A stretch of 64,000 nt of DNA from positions 1-64,000 of IMG/VR virus record IMGVR_UViG_3300020477_001012, one strand, 5' to 3'. Origin of the DNA: a virus. Numbering within the stretch: position 1 is the stretch's first letter; the number at the start of each line of letters is the position of its first letter. Position numbers and translations under genes: made by a program. Positions 63,829-64,000 of this stretch are shown here, in pieces. The notes under the pieces are model-generated. The model did not search any database and had not been told where the DNA came from. It worked only from the letters and a program-made list of their open reading frames with translations.

Positions 63829-64000
63829 ATGCAAGTTACAAAACGGAATGGAGACAAAGAAGATTACGATGTCGAGAAAATTCACAAAGTGGTGCAGTGG
63901 GCGACTCAAGAAATCAACGGGGTTTCTTTTTCAGATATAGAAATGAATGCCAACCTATCTGTTTATGATGGCATCTCTAGCTCTGAAATTCACCAGATAT
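63829..64000 (+). CDS. nrdA: Ribonucleotide reductase large subunit, N-terminal part (partial)
   Basis: The first 57 residues (MQVTKRNGDKEDYDVEKIHK ...) are the ATP-cone of class I/II ribonucleotide reductases: VxKRdG ... ydveKIhk. SD AAAAGGGAAG. The rest lies beyond the window. It would feed dNTP supply with ThyX and the deaminase. Confidence 0.88.
   Translation, partial: MQVTKRNGDKEDYDVEKIHKVVQWATQEINGVSFSDIEMNANLSVYDGISSSEIHQI

Overview
The window is part of a large double-stranded DNA phage genome. It has two divergent arms that meet near 25.6-26.3 kb. On the minus strand, 25.6 kb down to 1, lies a virion and packaging block. On the plus strand, 26.3-64 kb, lies an early and middle block of many short genes, tRNAs, structured RNAs and enzymes. 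Host identity is an inference. A Tat-signal DUF1501 protein (a family strongly expanded in Planctomycetota) and ExbB/ExbD-like channel proteins suggest a planctomycete or related host, but no gene here proves it.

Minus arm, in transcription order from 25.6 kb: two small unknown proteins; the DUF1501 protein; a sigma-70 region 2 protein; a helix-turn-helix/coiled-coil protein (possible small terminase); an ExbB-like plus ExbD-like pair with a third membrane protein; GDP-mannose 4,6-dehydratase; HNH and ERCC4-type nucleases; a ClpP-like protease; terminase large subunit; portal; a protease-scaffold fusion; a probable decoration protein; major capsid protein; then fibre and adhesin genes. The last group includes a Cys/Thr-rich protein carrying a complete Hint (intein-like) domain and a glycosyltransferase. 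Several of these units start at a -10-only motif (TGTGTATAATnC), which also occurs on the plus strand before a probable virion protein gene at 59 kb. This fits late promoters read with a phage sigma factor.

Plus arm, 26.3-45 kb: about 25 strong promoters share TTGACA, a conserved GCCGATA-type box in the spacer, and TATAAT. They drive short operons of tiny acidic, zinc-ribbon or membrane proteins. Eight copies of a GC-rich ~90-100 bp intergenic repeat sit at operon ends, nearly always just upstream of the next promoter. Recognisable genes are a Gp88-like protein, a DUF932 protein, rIIA-like and rIIB-like proteins and a TnpB-like RuvC protein. Several promoters have no gene directly behind them and appear to drive structured RNAs or long leaders.

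Plus arm, 45-64 kb: enzymes for nucleotide and sugar metabolism (HAD hydrolase, VOC protein, archaeal-type GAPDH, deoxyribosyltransferase-like protein, GNA1-like acetyltransferase, ThyX, SNase, 2OG-Fe(II) oxygenase, cytidylyltransferase, dCMP deaminase, SSB, Hsp20, glycosyltransferase, second sigma-like factor). A possible lysis and membrane cluster follows (PAS membrane protein, holin-like protein, papain-like peptidase, several membrane or exported proteins), and the start of nrdA lies at the right edge.

The most unusual content is RNA. A circularly permuted (two-piece) tmRNA gene encodes the tag AKPSFALAA. Seven copies of a small pseudoknot element, supported by covariation, sit between the two tmRNA halves, against two tRNAs, and in tandem as a stand-alone transcript. 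Two diverged copies of a ~260-nt structured RNA (25.8 and 45.6 kb) share covarying helices, and a ~350-nt structured RNA lies at 32.5 kb. Together these suggest a phage-encoded RNA-processing or translation-support system that uses the pseudoknot element as punctuation.
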